Source: Marinospirillum perlucidum
Lineage (GTDB): Bacteria; Pseudomonadota; Gammaproteobacteria; Pseudomonadales; Halomonadaceae
Direction: 5' to 3'
NCBI RefSeq assembly: GCF_003336805.1
Contig: NZ_QFWJ01000003.1
Location: 62,001 to 126,000 of the forward strand
DNA length: 64,000 nucleotides
Position 1 is the first letter of the stretch. The number at the start of each line of letters is the position of its first letter. Positions 63,776 through 64,000 of the stretch are shown piece after piece. The translations under genes and the position numbers were made by a program. Below the pieces are notes generated by a model, which was not told where the DNA came from, did not search any database, and was given only the letters and a program-made list of their open reading frames with translations.

Positions 63776-64000
63776 ATGTCTTCCACTTTGCCTCCCCATT
63801 CAGACAAGCAGCAGGCGTTGAGCGATTCAGCCGCTGGCGGAGCCGCTGCTTCAGCAGCGGATCACCACCAGTCAGCTCCCTCGGGACCGCTGCGCTGGCT
63901 TCTGACCACCAACCACAAGGAGATCGGTAGTCTTTACCTACTCTTTTCCTTGCTGATGTTCTTTATCGGCGGGGTGTTAGCCCTGGTGGTGCGGGCCGAA
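63776..64000 (+). CDS. coxA: Cytochrome c oxidase subunit I (N-terminal part, cut by window edge)
   Basis: 75 codons are inside the window. After an Ala/Ser-rich start, RWLLTTNHKEIGSLYLLFSLLMFFIGGVLALVVRAE is the classic beginning of subunit I, including the TTNHKxIG motif and the first membrane helix. It starts 10 bases after coxB, so the two are one operon. Confidence 0.95.
   Translation, partial: MSSTLPPHSDKQQALSDSAAGGAAASAADHHQSAPSGPLRWLLTTNHKEIGSLYLLFSLLMFFIGGVLALVVRAE

Overview
The window is a contiguous stretch of chromosome from a gammaproteobacterium. Housekeeping neighbourhoods such as queA-tgt-yajC, rpoH-ftsX-ftsE-ftsY/rsmD/coaD, purL/mltF, mnmC, scpA-scpB-rluB and the cox operon are arranged as in aerobic, marine-type relatives of the Oceanospirillales/Pseudomonadales. 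TRAP transport, TrxC, an NtrC/sigma-54 glnA promoter and a cytochrome c oxidase with a haem-bearing subunit II suggest a respiratory heterotroph. The assignment to group is inference from gene content; no genus is claimed.

Left part (1-7.0 kb): yajC (cut by the left edge), tgt and queA (queuosine synthesis), a membrane-anchored GGDEF-EAL protein, an EamA-family exporter and a LuxR-type regulator, all on the minus strand.

Centre (7.1-29.3 kb): a complete 4-hydroxyphenylacetate (HPA) meta-cleavage locus. A two-component hydroxylase of the Acinetobacter C1/C2 type makes homoprotocatechuate. Two HpaD ring-cleavage dioxygenases, HpaE, HpaG1/G2, HpaF, HpaH and HpaI carry it to pyruvate and succinic semialdehyde. 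A second aldehyde dehydrogenase is a candidate for semialdehyde oxidation. The locus also holds two Bcr/CflA-type MFS transporters, a TRAP transporter with two almost identical tandem DctP proteins, a UspA protein, an HpaR (MarR) regulator overlapping a GlcG/HbpS-like gene, an HpaA (AraC) regulator and an unrecognised polytopic membrane protein. Three promoters in the locus (hpaD, hpaF-TRAP, hpaHIGE) each carry the same 12-base palindrome, TTAAYATRTTAA, which is very probably the HpaR operator. A small inverted-repeat element is present three times around the locus, and two of the copies bracket hpaA.

29.6-35.5 kb: tRNA-Leu(CAA), then a looser accessory stretch: an aldo/keto reductase, a membrane-anchored metallo-beta-lactamase-fold protein, an AraC regulator, an exported flavodoxin-fold protein, a DUF3592-like protein, and a pair made of an RsbW-like ATPase and a small helical protein.

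35.8-64 kb: mostly core genes: trxC, rpoH, ftsX-ftsE-ftsY, rsmD, coaD, yfhL-like ferredoxin, a beta-propeller-like lipoprotein with a LuxR regulator, yheV, purL, mltF, glnA with sigma-54 and NtrC sites, typA, mnmC, a YciI-like gene, the PHP-domain RNase gene, yciO, scpA, scpB, rluB, two tandem tRNA-Lys(TTT), a DUF2970 gene, coxB and the start of coxA.

No CRISPR array, transposase, integrase, rRNA or plasmid function was seen.
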